56,167 nucleotides of DNA from an uncultured Pseudomonadota bacterium (GCA_949286215.1 CASDYX010000008.1:1-56167), one strand, 5' to 3'. Positions 37,120 through 46,812 are shown, counted from the first letter of the stretch. Notes: generated from the sequence alone by a model not told the origin. Translations and numbers: made by a program.

Positions 37120-37251
37120 GAATTACAAATTTTTCAAAATCCCCAACCCAAGGGCAAAAATCAATACACATACCGCAAAGTAAATATTTGGGTGTTTAAG
37201 CAAAGGGCTGATTAATTCAGGATTTTTCTCCTTTTTTCCCGGCATAAACTG
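37120..37251. repeat. Direct repeat, copy 2 (3' end of DUF805 gene)
   Basis: Partner of 36529-36660. Both copies end at the stop codon of their gene, and both are followed by unrelated sequence. Confidence 0.85.
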
Positions 37252-37644
37252 AGCGTAAAAATATACCCCTAAATATATCAAAAATATAATTTTAGAAATA
37301 GAAAATAAAATATCAGTTCTTGCAATATTTAGAAAATGCGATAGAGCATATATTATAAAAAACAAGGATGTAATTAAAATAATCCATGTCCCTTTAATAT
37401 TCAAATCACGGCACCTTTTTTGGTAGCAGCATAAGGCTATATAAAAATAGCAAAACCAACCCAAAATATTCAAATAAGGAATTTCTGTTAGCTCCAACAG
37501 GCTATAAAACAGACTTCCAAAAAGCATAAAATCAAAAAAGAGCATTCTGCCTAAAGAACCATTAAACGAAAAGCATTCATTTAATGCCGTTTTTACCACT
37601 TGAAAATCGCTAGGTGTCTTTTGCATATTCTTCATATCCATCAT
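37123..37644 (-). CDS. DUF805-family membrane protein (copy 2)
   Basis: 173 residues, paralog of the neighbour. CFSFNGSLGRMLFFDFMLF is the N-terminal motif and here keeps the Gly-Arg of canonical DUF805 (lost as FFNR in copy 1); KRCRDLNIKGTWIILI is the central motif. The last 50 residues are almost identical to copy 1 (FMPGKKEKNPELISPLLKHP onward). Several in-frame ATGs at the beginning make the start uncertain. A strong AT-rich terminator separates it from the upstream gene. Confidence 0.75.
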   Translation of the reverse strand: MMDMKNMQKTPSDFQVVKTALNECFSFNGSLGRMLFFDFMLFGSLFYSLLELTEIPYLNILGWFCYFYIALCCYQKRCRDLNIKGTWIILITSLFFIIYALSHFLNIARTDILFSISKIIFLIYLGVYFYAQFMPGKKEKNPELISPLLKHPNIYFAVCVLIFALGLGILKNL

Positions 37645-37656
37645 GGGCTATATCAT

Positions 37657-37704
37657 AAAAAATTTAGATAGGTATTACTTATGCTAAGTAATACCTATCT
37701 AAAT
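37657..37704 (-). terminator. Long perfect inverted repeat, probable terminator
   Basis: Arms of 19 bases (37662-37680 and 37686-37704) are perfectly complementary with a five-base ATGCT loop. Read on the minus strand, the hairpin is followed by TTTTT. It sits 16 bases after the stop of the 173-residue unknown gene. The arm is unusually long and AT-rich. Confidence 0.75.
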
Positions 37705-37719
37705 GTCAAGTCAGTCAAA

Positions 37720-38241
37720 TTACTTGTGGCGTTTAATATAATTTAATAATTTTGTTTTACCTCCAAGTTCAATAGCATAATTAGCTAATTTATTTGCAGT
37801 ACCTAAACCGACATCTTCAGCTTTCTTTTGCATTTTTTCTTGTTTTTTAGCATAAATGTCATCCATAAATATGTTACTTGCTACATCAAACAAACCGCCT
37901 GTTTTAGCATTAAATAGTGCAAGAGAACCATTTTCTATCCCTTCACCAAACCCCTTAAGCCCGGCCAGAACAATATCGCTTGTCGTTGGGCGATTTAATT
38001 TGACGGAAGAATTATCAAATTTTTTAGGGCTTGCCTCCAAATTCTTTGAAGCTTGCTTTTTAGCCCAAGGCGTAGGGGTTTGCTGTTTCGTCAAATAAGA
38101 AAAATCATTTTCCAACAAATTTTTAGAACTGAATTGATTAGATTTATTCTTATCTCTCAAAGGTGTGGAAGACTTTTTATTATTTTGGCTCATTTCTAAT
38201 TCAGGGTCATCCTGCACAATATATTGAATTAAATTAGGCAT
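37720..38241 (-). CDS. Unknown 173-residue protein
   Basis: Not recognised. The ATG at 38239-38241 has a perfect AAGGAG Shine-Dalgarno 7 bases upstream, so the 29-codon extension from an upstream start is rejected; that extension also overlaps the dnaJ terminator. The first 95 residues are polar and probably disordered (many Ser, Asn, Lys, Pro). The second half is helical with a glycine-containing amphipathic part (IVLAGLKGFGEGIENGSLALFNAKTG) and ends in a Lys-rich helix. No signal peptide. It has an efficient ribosome site and its own terminator. The organisation (disordered N-terminus, compact helical end) is common in secreted effectors or phage-like small proteins, but nothing here proves either. 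Confidence 0.7.
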   Translation of the reverse strand: MPNLIQYIVQDDPELEMSQNNKKSSTPLRDKNKSNQFSSKNLLENDFSYLTKQQTPTPWAKKQASKNLEASPKKFDNSSVKLNRPTTSDIVLAGLKGFGEGIENGSLALFNAKTGGLFDVASNIFMDDIYAKKQEKMQKKAEDVGLGTANKLANYAIELGGKTKLLNYIKRHK

Positions 38242-38269
38242 ATTTTTCTCCTTGTTTGTAAAATTTAAA

Positions 38270-38304
38270 ATAAAAAAATCCGAAGAAAAAATCTTCGGAT
38301 TTTG
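38270..38304 (-). terminator. dnaJ terminator
   Basis: AATCCGAAGA (38277-38286) pairs with TCTTCGGATT (38292-38301); T-run on the minus strand. About 85 bases after the dnaJ stop. Confidence 0.85.
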
Positions 38305-38386
38305 TGCACACTTATCCTTAAGTGGCAATTTAAAATATACAACATTTTTGCCTAAAAATCAAGGATTATTTTCCTATTTCGTTTTT

Positions 38387-39538
38387 TTAAGCCACAAACA
38401 AGTCTTTTATTCTATCAAAAAAGCCTTTTGCCTCAGGCTGGCAACTCTCATCTTTGCTGATTGAGCGAAATTCTTCGAGTAACTCTTTTTGCCTTGCTGA
38501 GAGATTGACCGGAGTTTCAACGCGGAATTTCACGAACAAATCGCCTCTGCGTTTTGAGCGCAAGATAGACATACCCTTGTCAGCCACTTTAATCTGTTGG
38601 TCAGATTGGGTTCCCGGCTTAATTTCAATTTCGATACTGTCACCCTCAATTCCCGGAATTTCAATTTTTCCGCCCAAGGCCGCACAAGCCATCGAGATAG
38701 GCACTTTGGTATAAAGATTTGCGCCATCGCGAACATAGAGTTTATGGCTTTTAACCGTAATAAAGACATATAAATCGCCGTTTCTGCCGCCTCTTAATCC
38801 CGGCTCACCTTCGCCCGGAACTCTCATTCGGGTATCGGTTTCAACTCCGGCCGGAACTTTAATCTTGAGGAGTTTTTCTTTATGAATAACGCCTTCGCCG
38901 GAACATTTTTTGCACTTGTCTTTAATAATTCTGCCTGTTCCTTTACAGGTCGGGCAAGTTTGCTCAACAATGAAAAAACCGCCTTGACGCATTTGAACTT
39001 TACCGTGTCCATGGCAAGTCGTACAAATCGGCGGTTCTTTACCATCAGCCGTGCCGAAACCATTACAGTCTTCACACACCTGAGAAGATGGGATTGAAAT
39101 CTCTTTTTCAACGCCGGTAAAGGCTTCTTCCAAAGAAATCTCCAAATTATAGCGAACATCGGCTCCGTCTCTGGCATAAGAGCGTGAATTTGCATTGCGT
39201 TGTTGCCCACCACTCATAAAGTCAGAAAAAATATCTGAGAAAATATCGGAGAACCCACCGCTGCCAAAATTAAACTCAAATCCGCCGAACGGATTGCCAC
39301 CGCCCATACCCGAAGTAAAGGCTTGGTGTCCGTAGCGGTCGTATGTGGCGCGCTTTTGCTCATCTTTGAGGACGTCATAAGCCTCATTAATTTCCTTAAA
39401 TTTAGATTCCGCTTCCTTATCACCCGGATTACGGTCTGGGTGATACTTCATCGCTAATCGTCGATAAGATTTCTTGATTTCGTCACCGCTGGCATCACGG
39501 CTGACTTCCAGTAATTCGTAATAGTCTTTTTCAGTCAT
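38387..39538 (-). CDS. dnaJ: Chaperone protein DnaJ
   Basis: Hsp40 co-chaperone delivering substrates to DnaK. 383 residues: J domain with HPD ([11 protein letters not shown], about 33-35), Gly/Phe-rich linker ([13 protein letters not shown]), four CxxCxGxG zinc repeats ([32 protein letters not shown]) and the C-terminal substrate domain. It is split from dnaK, which lies 4.7 kb away on the other strand; in most bacteria they are adjacent. An RpoH-type promoter precedes it. Confidence 0.97.
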   Translation of the reverse strand: MTEKDYYELLEVSRDASGDEIKKSYRRLAMKYHPDRNPGDKEAESKFKEINEAYDVLKDEQKRATYDRYGHQAFTSGMGGGNPFGGFEFNFGSGGFSDIFSDIFSDFMSGGQQRNANSRSYARDGADVRYNLEISLEEAFTGVEKEISIPSSQVCEDCNGFGTADGKEPPICTTCHGHGKVQMRQGGFFIVEQTCPTCKGTGRIIKDKCKKCSGEGVIHKEKLLKIKVPAGVETDTRMRVPGEGEPGLRGGRNGDLYVFITVKSHKLYVRDGANLYTKVPISMACAALGGKIEIPGIEGDSIEIEIKPGTQSDQQIKVADKGMSILRSKRRGDLFVKFRVETPVNLSARQKELLEEFRSISKDESCQPEAKGFFDRIKDLFVA

Positions 39539-39582
39539 TTTTTACAGCTGTTTAAAAATTAGAATTTCCAAAGTTTATTTCT

Positions 39583-39611
39583 ATTTAGGGAGTTTATTTA
39601 CAAAAGGCAAG
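39583..39611 (-). promoter_or_regulatory. Candidate RpoH (heat-shock) promoter of dnaJ
   Basis: On the minus strand CTTG (39608-39611), 18 bases, CCTAAAT (39583-39589). The alphaproteobacterial RpoH consensus, from memory, is CTTG, 17-18 bases, CYTATnT; there is one mismatch in the -10 part. Confidence 0.5.
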
Positions 39612-39712
39612 AGCAAAGCGCATTTGTAAATAAAAATTAAACCATTTTTTGCTATATTTTCAGTATGTTTGAATGTTTTAGACAAAATATGTTGTAAAAA
39701 GACAAAAAATGT

Positions 39713-39733
39713 GTTATTTTAATATAAAATAAC
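39713..39733. promoter_or_regulatory. Perfect AT palindrome before the 923-residue gene
   Basis: GTTATTTTA and TAAAATAAC are perfectly complementary around ATA. It ends 18 bases before the ATG at 39751 and overlaps the likely -10 (TATAAA), so it could be an operator, though AT-rich palindromes also arise by chance. Confidence 0.35.
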
Positions 39734-39750
39734 CTTTGCGGAGAATAAAA

Positions 39751-42522
39751 ATGGCGGAAAATAATAGTACAAATCAAAATATGGAACTTTTGAGTAAATA
39801 TTTTGAATTGAATCCGGAAATAAAAAAGCAGTTTGACGCGATGACACCGGCTGAAAAGCAAGCTTTTCAAGAAAAATTTTTTAGAGAATTAAAAATGGAG
39901 CGTGTACAAGAACTCCACCGTGGCCGCAACAGTGATGAATGGCAACTGACCATTGATGCCTTAAATATGCAAGTTTTACAAACAATGAACAAGGCTCCGG
40001 CCAATTTAGCAAAAATGCCGCCCAAAAAACGCCGCGAAACAATCGAAAAGATACTTAATTCCTTTACGGTAGAAGAAAACTCACAGTTTATTCAATTAAG
40101 CAATCAAGCCAAAAAACAACTTCTTGAAAATTTTCCGCCCAAGAAATTGTTGGCCGTTGCCACTAAGTTAGAAGAATTGATTGCCCAAACGCAAAATGCA
40201 GCAACCAAGCAGGCCTTAAGCTCACAATTGAGCATGGTAAATGAAGAAATTCTGCAAACTGTTCAAGAAATGGCCAAAGGAACCAATAAGGAAAGACCTG
40301 AAGGCATAATCATTGACCAAACCAACATTGCCGATGTTTATGAAGGGGCAAATATGTTGTTGGATTATGCCGAGAAGAAATTTTTCCAAAACAAAGCAAC
40401 GGCAGAAACCACCGCTGTTCGCCAACATCTTGAAACTCAAATTGACATCTATGATGAAGCGCACGGGCTTAAAGGCCTAACACCTGATGACTTGGCAAGG
40501 GTAGAGGCTAATTACAAGAAAGCCGGAAAACTTGCCGGTAAAGTTGCAATAGATGAAAATATTCAAACCGTTCTCTCCAATCTGGAGTTTATGGATGAAA
40601 AAGGCAATCCCGAAAAAGACCAAGCCGCGCAACAAAAATTGCTTTATGAAACCATAAAAGAAGAAGCTGTTCGCAATCTTGCCGGTACAAAGGGTGATAT
40701 TACCGAAGATATGGTAAAACAAGAAATCGGTAAAGTCGCCGCAACAAAAATTGCTGCATTGGTAATGGGTAGCGAATTTTCAATGGCGCAAAACCCCAAC
40801 CAAGCCAAGGCAGCATTGCAAGACTTGCTGAGTGGTAAAAAATATCAAGTCAGCAATCCGGCCTTTATTGGTTATAATGCTGAATATACCAATAGTTCAT
40901 TAGGATATTTGGATAGATTAGCCCACAAAATCGGCAATACGGCGCCGGTATTAGGGCAAATGTATCGTAAAGTTCAAAAGTTTGATAAAACTTGTATTGA
41001 CCGCTTTGGTCCGGCTTATGTTCAAGCCAAAAAGCTGATTAAGGTTATGCGGAATAATGCGCTACGTTCTGTTCCTATGGCCGCACTTGGTCTAACCTTA
41101 ACCCACGTTCAGCCGTTAGGAGCCTCAATCATGGCGGGTGCCTGTGTTATTTACGCGGGTGTTCGCTTAGCTAAGAGCTATAGAGATTTGAAAAAAGAAG
41201 CCAAAGCCAAAGGCGAAAAGTTCGGCCCATGGTCATTTTTGAAAAAACACGGTATAGATATTGCCATTACGGCCATTTCCGCCACCGGAACAGCGTTAGG
41301 TATTCCGATGTTGGGTAAAGCCGCTATGGGAATCAATGCCGCCCGCACCGGTATCAAGACTTTTAAAGAAAAATACAAAGAAGGCAATAAATTCTGGACC
41401 GCCTTTGGTAAAGCAGCGGCTGCAGCTTCGACGACGGCAGTAACAACTTATGCCACGGCATATCTGACCAGTAGCGCTTTACAAGCCTCAGGCTTTGGTT
41501 CTTGGTTGGATAACCAATTTGGTCGTACGGTAGAAACCGGTGAATGGGTTAAAGATTCCGACGGACACAAAAGTTATGACTACAGCGATAAAGATATTCA
41601 AGCTGCAGAAAAGTTTAATGAAACACCGTCTCGTCACTTTGAATATGTTGGTAAAGGCCACACAGTAGCTGATTATAACAACCCCGATAATTATGAAAAT
41701 CGCGCATGGTATAGTGAAGAGCAGCACGAAGCCGCCACCAAGAGCATTCAAGAAGGTATGAGCAAATTAGGCTGGGAAGAAGGCTCAGAAGAAGTAATGC
41801 TCAAAAAATTAGCTTCTTTCACACGTGAATACGCAAATCTTGATCATCCGGTCAATGATGGCTCAGGCCGTACGGTAGGCGAAGTATTTACCTGTAAAGA
41901 TGGCGATTACTCCGTAAATCCGCAACAATTACTCGATAAGGTGTTAGCAGGAGAACCGATGAATGCCACGGATAGCCGCTTGCTCCACAATCTGCAATTT
42001 GCCTCCAGCCCACAAGGTCATGGTTTGGTTGATGTCGGCATTAAACCCGAAGAATTATATTCTTACGATACAGGCAAACCGCACGGTGTTATTATCAATG
42101 AAACCGAAGGCGGTGGACACTGGGTAACAGGCGAAACCAAAATTCCGTCTGAACCGGGAATATTTGTTCCTGCTATTGCATATGATGAGCAATATCAGGG
42201 TCAACTCATGAAGTTAAACGAGCGTGTTGGCTCAAGAGGACATTTCTGGACAACAGTAAACAAAGTAATTTTACCTCCAGTCGATCAGCTGATTCCGGGA
42301 CAAGGTAGAAAACAACCTCCCGCGAATGGTGACAACCAACCAAGTTTGATTAACATCAATCGCGGAATAGGAGAACCTGTGATTGATGCAATGAATCCCG
42401 AACATTCAGATAGTGCCAACACGGTTGAATTTGGTCCATCTTATGAAAATAAGAAATCTCAAAAACCTGTAAAAGGCTTTTTTACGCGAATGTTTGAAAA
42501 AATAAACGGGCAAAGTAAATAA
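39751..42522 (+). CDS. Unknown 923-residue protein with Ala/Gly-rich hydrophobic centre
   Basis: Not recognised. The start is set at the ATG at 39751, which has GGAG 9 bases upstream. Residues 1-400 are charged, helical and Gln/Lys/Glu-rich. Residues about 440-580 contain three Ala/Gly/Thr-rich hydrophobic segments (PMAALGLTLTHVQPLGASIMAGACVIYAGVRLA; then an ISATGTALGIPMLGKAAMGI segment; then an AAAAASTTAVTTYATAYLTSSAL segment) that could insert in a membrane or pack as helical hairpins. Residues 600-923 are polar, with a HWVTGETKIP strand region and a basic end (KGFFTRMFEKINGQSK). No signal peptide. The layout recalls large pore-forming or effector-type proteins, but this is only a resemblance. 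Isolated gene with its own terminator. Confidence 0.75.
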   Translation: MAENNSTNQNMELLSKYFELNPEIKKQFDAMTPAEKQAFQEKFFRELKMERVQELHRGRNSDEWQLTIDALNMQVLQTMNKAPANLAKMPPKKRRETIEKILNSFTVEENSQFIQLSNQAKKQLLENFPPKKLLAVATKLEELIAQTQNAATKQALSSQLSMVNEEILQTVQEMAKGTNKERPEGIIIDQTNIADVYEGANMLLDYAEKKFFQNKATAETTAVRQHLETQIDIYDEAHGLKGLTPDDLARVEANYKKAGKLAGKVAIDENIQTVLSNLEFMDEKGNPEKDQAAQQKLLYETIKEEAVRNLAGTKGDITEDMVKQEIGKVAATKIAALVMGSEFSMAQNPNQAKAALQDLLSGKKYQVSNPAFIGYNAEYTNSSLGYLDRLAHKIGNTAPVLGQMYRKVQKFDKTCIDRFGPAYVQAKKLIKVMRNNALRSVPMAALGLTLTHVQPLGASIMAGACVIYAGVRLAKSYRDLKKEAKAKGEKFGPWSFLKKHGIDIAITAISATGTALGIPMLGKAAMGINAARTGIKTFKEKYKEGNKFWTAFGKAAAAASTTAVTTYATAYLTSSALQASGFGSWLDNQFGRTVETGEWVKDSDGHKSYDYSDKDIQAAEKFNETPSRHFEYVGKGHTVADYNNPDNYENRAWYSEEQHEAATKSIQEGMSKLGWEEGSEEVMLKKLASFTREYANLDHPVNDGSGRTVGEVFTCKDGDYSVNPQQLLDKVLAGEPMNATDSRLLHNLQFASSPQGHGLVDVGIKPEELYSYDTGKPHGVIINETEGGGHWVTGETKIPSEPGIFVPAIAYDEQYQGQLMKLNERVGSRGHFWTTVNKVILPPVDQLIPGQGRKQPPANGDNQPSLININRGIGEPVIDAMNPEHSDSANTVEFGPSYENKKSQKPVKGFFTRMFEKINGQSK

Positions 42523-42525
42523 AAC

Positions 42526-42555
42526 AAAAACCGGAGGACAAACCTCCGGTTTTTT
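42526..42555 (+). terminator. Terminator after the 923-residue gene
   Basis: CCGGAGG (42531-42537) and CCTCCGG (42543-42549) around ACAAA, followed by TTTTTT. Confidence 0.9.
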
Positions 42556-42633
42556 CATCTTGCATTTTAACGAAAGATAAACCACAATAAGCTATTATTT
42601 CAAGCAGTATCAATCAAATCCCGAGGCCGTCCC

Positions 42634-44133
42634 ATGCTGAGCTTAAAACACATTCCGATAAGTTCTTTTAATGAAAATTTGGCTTACCTTCACAAAGACT
42701 GCACGGCTTATCGGGTTGATGAAATCAAATCGCTCACCAAAATAGAAATTCACGGCGGCGTTAAAACCGTATATGCTTTTTTGCAAATTGTGGATGATGC
42801 CAAATTGGTTAAACCCAATGAGATTGCGCTCAATAATGAAGCCTTCAATCAAATAAATTTACCCGAAGGTGCTAATATTTCCATTTCATTGTCAACACCG
42901 CCGCCGTCATTAGCTTCGGTCAAAAGAAAAATCGCCGGTAATATTTTAAGTTCAGGCGAATATAGCTCAATCATTAATGATATTACGTCGCGTCGATATT
43001 CCAATATGGATATAGCCTCATTTTTGGTTGCAAGCGGCTCTTTTATGAGTGCGCCGGAAGTTTTATCACTAACCGAGGCCTTGGTAGGGGATAATGTTTT
43101 TCATTGGGATAATGAGGCAATAGTCGTTGACCACCACTGTTTGGGAGGTGTTCCCGGCAATAAAACCGATATCATAATCAGCGCCATTGTTGGTGCCTAT
43201 GGTTTACCAATGCCCAAAACAGCGTCACACTCTCTTACATCTTGCGCCGGAGTGGCAGATACCTTTGCTGTTTTGGCCAATGTTGAAATAGATGATAAAA
43301 CCTTTAAAAAATTGGTTCAAGAAAATCGTGCCGCAATTGCAAGCTATGATAGCTTAAACATCGCGCAAGCGAGCAAGCAAATATCAGCTGTTGAGCGCCA
43401 AATCGGGCTTACTCAACAAGAACACATCGCGGCCTCGATTTTGGCAATTAAATTGGCTGCTGGCGTTACGCATTTGCTGATAGACATTCCTGTTGGTCCC
43501 AAAGCGCGTATCAAAAGCACGACGGAAGCCATGCGCTTAAGAAAACTAATAGAATATGTCGGTGATATGCTCTCTATGGAGATAGACGTAGTTATTACCG
43601 ATGGCAGTGAGCCGATAGGCAATGGCGTTGGAGCGGTATTGGAAGCCCGTGACGTGATGAAAGTTTTGCGCAACAAAGATGATGCCCCGCAAGATTTGCT
43701 TGAAAAATCACTCTTCTTAGCCGGCCGTTTGCTCGAGTTTGACCCCAAACTCAGAGGCGGACAAGGCTACCACGTTGCCAAAGAGATACTAACATCAGGC
43801 CGAGCTTTAGATGTTATTAATAAGATGATACATGCTCAAGGCAAAGCACCACAGCCCCAACTTGGACATTTAACACGAGACATTGTTTCTAATGTCAATG
43901 GTGTTGTCGAGGCGATAGATACAGCTAGAATCAATAAAATCGGCGTTTGGGCAGGCGCCGGACAATACGCCGGAGCCGGATTGGATTTATTGAAAAAAGT
44001 GGGCGATAAAGTTGAGCAAGGCGAAACCTTGTATCGTATTCATTCATGCAATTCCACGGATTTTGCCTATGCCAATTCTGTTGTGGAAGGCTATACCGGT
44101 TACGAAATCTCCGGACATAACAGCAATTACTAA
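42634..44133 (+). CDS. Thymidine/AMP phosphorylase family protein
   Basis: 499 residues, of the long form with an N-terminal barrel-like domain (about 1-90) joined to the nucleoside phosphorylase core. VDHHCLGGVPGNKTDIIISAIVGAYG (about 165-190) and PKTASHSLTSCAGVADT carry the phosphate-binding and substrate Lys/Ser residues; the GGVPGNK version is that of archaeal AMP phosphorylases rather than of DeoA (GGVGDK). The C-terminus has the GAGAGLDLLKKVGDKVEQGE lipoyl-like domain. Likely phosphorolysis of a nucleotide or nucleoside; substrate not certain. Confidence 0.85.
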   Translation: MLSLKHIPISSFNENLAYLHKDCTAYRVDEIKSLTKIEIHGGVKTVYAFLQIVDDAKLVKPNEIALNNEAFNQINLPEGANISISLSTPPPSLASVKRKIAGNILSSGEYSSIINDITSRRYSNMDIASFLVASGSFMSAPEVLSLTEALVGDNVFHWDNEAIVVDHHCLGGVPGNKTDIIISAIVGAYGLPMPKTASHSLTSCAGVADTFAVLANVEIDDKTFKKLVQENRAAIASYDSLNIAQASKQISAVERQIGLTQQEHIAASILAIKLAAGVTHLLIDIPVGPKARIKSTTEAMRLRKLIEYVGDMLSMEIDVVITDGSEPIGNGVGAVLEARDVMKVLRNKDDAPQDLLEKSLFLAGRLLEFDPKLRGGQGYHVAKEILTSGRALDVINKMIHAQGKAPQPQLGHLTRDIVSNVNGVVEAIDTARINKIGVWAGAGQYAGAGLDLLKKVGDKVEQGETLYRIHSCNSTDFAYANSVVEGYTGYEISGHNSNY

Positions 44134-44169
44134 AAAAGTAAAATTTTTTTCAAAAAAAATTGCGAAAGT

Positions 44170-44201
44170 ATTGCTTAACCATAAAGAGCTACCTATATAA
44201 G
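44170..44201 (+). promoter_or_regulatory. Candidate RpoH (heat-shock) promoter of dnaK
   Basis: ATTG (44170-44173), 18 bases, CCTATATAAG (44192-44201). The -10 part fits the alphaproteobacterial RpoH pattern CYTATnTnnG, recalled from memory, at every defined base. A sigma-70 reading (TTGCTT, 17 bases, TATATA) overlaps it. Confidence 0.55.
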
Positions 44202-44250
44202 TTGATAGAAAGATTAAATTTGAGTTTTTTATAAACAAAAGGAAAACAAA

Positions 44251-46164
44251 ATGAGCAATAAAGTAATAGGTATTGACTTAGGTACAACCAACTCTTGCTT
44301 TGCCGTAATGGAAGGCGGAGAAGCCAAAGTTCTTGAAAACTCGGAAGGTGCACGCACCACGCCGTCAATGGTTGCTTTTACGGATACGGAGCGTTTGGTA
44401 GGTTTCCCTGCAAAGCGTCAAGCCGTTACCAATCCGGAAAACACCTTATTTGCGATTAAACGTTTAATTGGTCGTCGTTATAACTCTCCGGAAGTAGAAA
44501 AAGATAAAAAACTTGTTCCGTTCAAAATTATTGAAGGCGACAATGGAGATGCATGGGTAGAAGTAAAAGGTCAAAAATATGCTCCGTCACAAATTTCAGC
44601 CATCGTTTTGCAAAAGATTAAAGAATATGCTGAAAGCTATCTTGGCGAAAAAATTGAAAAAGCAGTAATTACCGTACCGGCATATTTTAATGACTCTCAA
44701 CGCCAAGCAACCAAAGACGCCGGTAAAATTGCCGGACTTGATGTCTTGCGTATTATTAACGAACCGACCGCTGCAGCCTTGGCTTATGGTATGGATAAAA
44801 AAGCCAACGGTACGATTGCTGTTTATGACTTAGGTGGTGGTACGTTTGATATTTCTATTTTGGAAATCGGTGATGGCGTATTTGAAGTAAAATCCACCAA
44901 CGGTGATACTTTCTTGGGTGGTGAAGACTTTGACCAACGTTTGGTAAGCTATTTGACCGACGAATTCAAAAAAGAAACCGGTATTGATTTGAAGAATGAC
45001 CGTTTAGCTTTGCAACGCTTAAAAGAAGCTGCAGAAAAAGCTAAGATTGAGTTGTCTTCAACCACACAAACCGAAATCAACTTGCCGTTTATTACGGCTG
45101 ATGCAACCGGTCCGAAACACTTAAACATCAAATTGACCAGAGCTAAATTAGAATCTTTGGTTGAAGATTTGATTGACCGTACGGTTGCTCCTTGCCAAAA
45201 GGCTTTGGCAGATGCTGGCTTAAAAGCTAACGAAATCAGCGAAGTTATTTTGGTTGGTGGTATGACCCGTATGCCGAAAGTTCAAGAAAAAGTAAAAGAA
45301 ATCTTTGGTAAAGAACCGCACAAAGGTGTTAACCCGGATGAAGTTGTTGCCGTTGGTGCTGCAATTCAAGGCGGTGTCTTGATGGGTGACGTAAAAGACG
45401 TCTTGTTGTTGGATGTAACTCCGTTGTCTTTGGGTATTGAGACTTTGGGTGGCGTCTTCACACGTTTGATTGACCGTAACACCACAATTCCGACCCGTAA
45501 ATCTCAAGTCTTTTCAACGGCTGAAGATGGTCAAACCGCAGTTACGATTCGCGTCTTCCAAGGTGAACGTGAAATGGCTGCCGACAACAAATTGCTTGGT
45601 CAATTTGACTTGGTAGGAATTCCGCCTGCACCGCGTGGTATGCCGCAAATTGAAGTTACCTTTGATATTGATGCTAACGGTATTGTAAACGTTTCAGCTA
45701 AAGATAAGGCAACCAACAAAGAGCAAGCAATTCGTATTCAAGCCAGCGGTGGCTTGTCTGATGCCGATATTGAAAAGATGGTTAAAGATGCCGAAGCCAA
45801 CGCTCAAGCCGATAAGCAAAAGAAAGAGTTGGTAGAAGCCAAGAACCAAGGTGAAGGACTTGTTCATGCTACCGAAAAGACCTTAAAAGAGCATGGCGAT
45901 AAGATTTCAGCCGCAGAAAAGACTAAGATTGAAGATGAAATCAAAGCCTTGAAGATGGCTCTTGAAGCTGATGATTTGGCAGACATCAAAGCTAAGACTG
46001 AAAACTTGATGCAAGCCTCCTTAAAATTAGGTGAAGCTATGTATAAGCAAGCTGCTCCTGAAGGTGCAGCAGCCGGTGCTAATGCCGGAGCAGACGCAGG
46101 TCAAGCTCAGTCAGGCAATGCTGATGAAAAAGTCGTAGATGCTGACTTTGAAGAAGTTAAATAA
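44251..46164 (+). CDS. dnaK: Chaperone protein DnaK (Hsp70)
   Basis: ATP-driven chaperone. 637 residues: ATPase domain starting [18 protein letters not shown], with [28 protein letters not shown] and [12 protein letters not shown]; linker [16 protein letters not shown]; substrate domain; helical lid; and an Ala/Gly-rich tail ending in [11 protein letters not shown], the EEVK-like end typical of bacterial DnaK. It is alone, not joined to dnaJ or grpE. It has an RpoH-type promoter and a clear terminator. Confidence 0.98.
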   Translation: MSNKVIGIDLGTTNSCFAVMEGGEAKVLENSEGARTTPSMVAFTDTERLVGFPAKRQAVTNPENTLFAIKRLIGRRYNSPEVEKDKKLVPFKIIEGDNGDAWVEVKGQKYAPSQISAIVLQKIKEYAESYLGEKIEKAVITVPAYFNDSQRQATKDAGKIAGLDVLRIINEPTAAALAYGMDKKANGTIAVYDLGGGTFDISILEIGDGVFEVKSTNGDTFLGGEDFDQRLVSYLTDEFKKETGIDLKNDRLALQRLKEAAEKAKIELSSTTQTEINLPFITADATGPKHLNIKLTRAKLESLVEDLIDRTVAPCQKALADAGLKANEISEVILVGGMTRMPKVQEKVKEIFGKEPHKGVNPDEVVAVGAAIQGGVLMGDVKDVLLLDVTPLSLGIETLGGVFTRLIDRNTTIPTRKSQVFSTAEDGQTAVTIRVFQGEREMAADNKLLGQFDLVGIPPAPRGMPQIEVTFDIDANGIVNVSAKDKATNKEQAIRIQASGGLSDADIEKMVKDAEANAQADKQKKELVEAKNQGEGLVHATEKTLKEHGDKISAAEKTKIEDEIKALKMALEADDLADIKAKTENLMQASLKLGEAMYKQAAPEGAAAGANAGADAGQAQSGNADEKVVDADFEEVK

Positions 46165-46179
46165 CAACTCTTAAATCTA

Positions 46180-46217
46180 CAAAAAGCCGCTTCGAGCAAT
46201 CGGAGCGGTTTTTTTAT
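46180..46217 (+). terminator. dnaK terminator
   Basis: CCGCTTCG and CGGAGCGG pair (one G-T) around AGCAAT, followed by a seven-T run. Confidence 0.85.
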
Positions 46218-46279
46218 AAGTTGACAAGAATAACAATTTACATACAATATCCCCATATTCACCATTATTTTATAAAATT

Positions 46280-46777
46280 ATGCTGTATCGAGTAGTTTGC
46301 GGCTATTCTCAAATGTGTGAGAAAATTTATGCCGCGGTGCATCGAGCAGATAAAGCCTTGCACCAAAATATGTATTTTTCGCTTGTGCTGGAGCACCCCG
46401 AAGTCGCAGATATGGTACAAATCGGCGGGTCAATGTATTTAGACGAGCTCGCATCTGGATTAAAATTAAGTATTCCTCCCGAGATGATAACGCCGACGCT
46501 CTTAAGCCTCAAAGAAGAGTTAACCAAAGAAGTGATAGCTACCTTTGAGCAAATGAAAGCAAGAGGTCAAGAAAGCTCTTTGCGGAAATATTTAACCGAT
46601 GTTGAAACCTATGCTAAGATAGAGCCGATTTCAGCGGTTGCCGAGCGTGTCAAAAGCCAAGCTCAAGAAGAATTGCGCCGTCGCCGTCAAAAGGAGGAAC
46701 GTATTCGCCAAGAGCAAGAATTGCCCCCTTTAGCGCCGGCATGGTTGCGTTTTCAAAAGCATTATAGCGGAGATTAA
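46280..46777 (+). CDS. Unknown 165-residue protein
   Basis: Family not recognised. Helical, with a hydrophobic middle (VADMVQIGGSMYLDELASGLKLSIPPEMITPTLL), a long charged helix at the C-terminal side (ELRRRRQKEERIRQEQELPP) and a short aromatic end (WLRFQKHYSGD). No signal peptide. No convincing Shine-Dalgarno precedes the first ATG, and an ATG at codon 12 is an alternative start. It is closed by a strong terminator shared with the convergent gene. Confidence 0.65.
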   Translation: MLYRVVCGYSQMCEKIYAAVHRADKALHQNMYFSLVLEHPEVADMVQIGGSMYLDELASGLKLSIPPEMITPTLLSLKEELTKEVIATFEQMKARGQESSLRKYLTDVETYAKIEPISAVAERVKSQAQEELRRRRQKEERIRQEQELPPLAPAWLRFQKHYSGD

Positions 46778-46812
46778 AAAAAGAGTGCCTCATACGAGAC
46801 ACTCTTTTTATT
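46775..46812. terminator. Bidirectional terminator
   Basis: AAAAAGAGTG-CTC and GAG-CACTCTTTTT pair with an ATAC loop (one mismatch each side); A-run and T-run flank it between two convergent genes. Confidence 0.85.

Noticed and set aside
42634..44133. Ordinary DeoA thymidine phosphorylase
   Set aside because: Length and the GGVPGNK loop fit the long AMP phosphorylase-like branch better, so no gene symbol was given.
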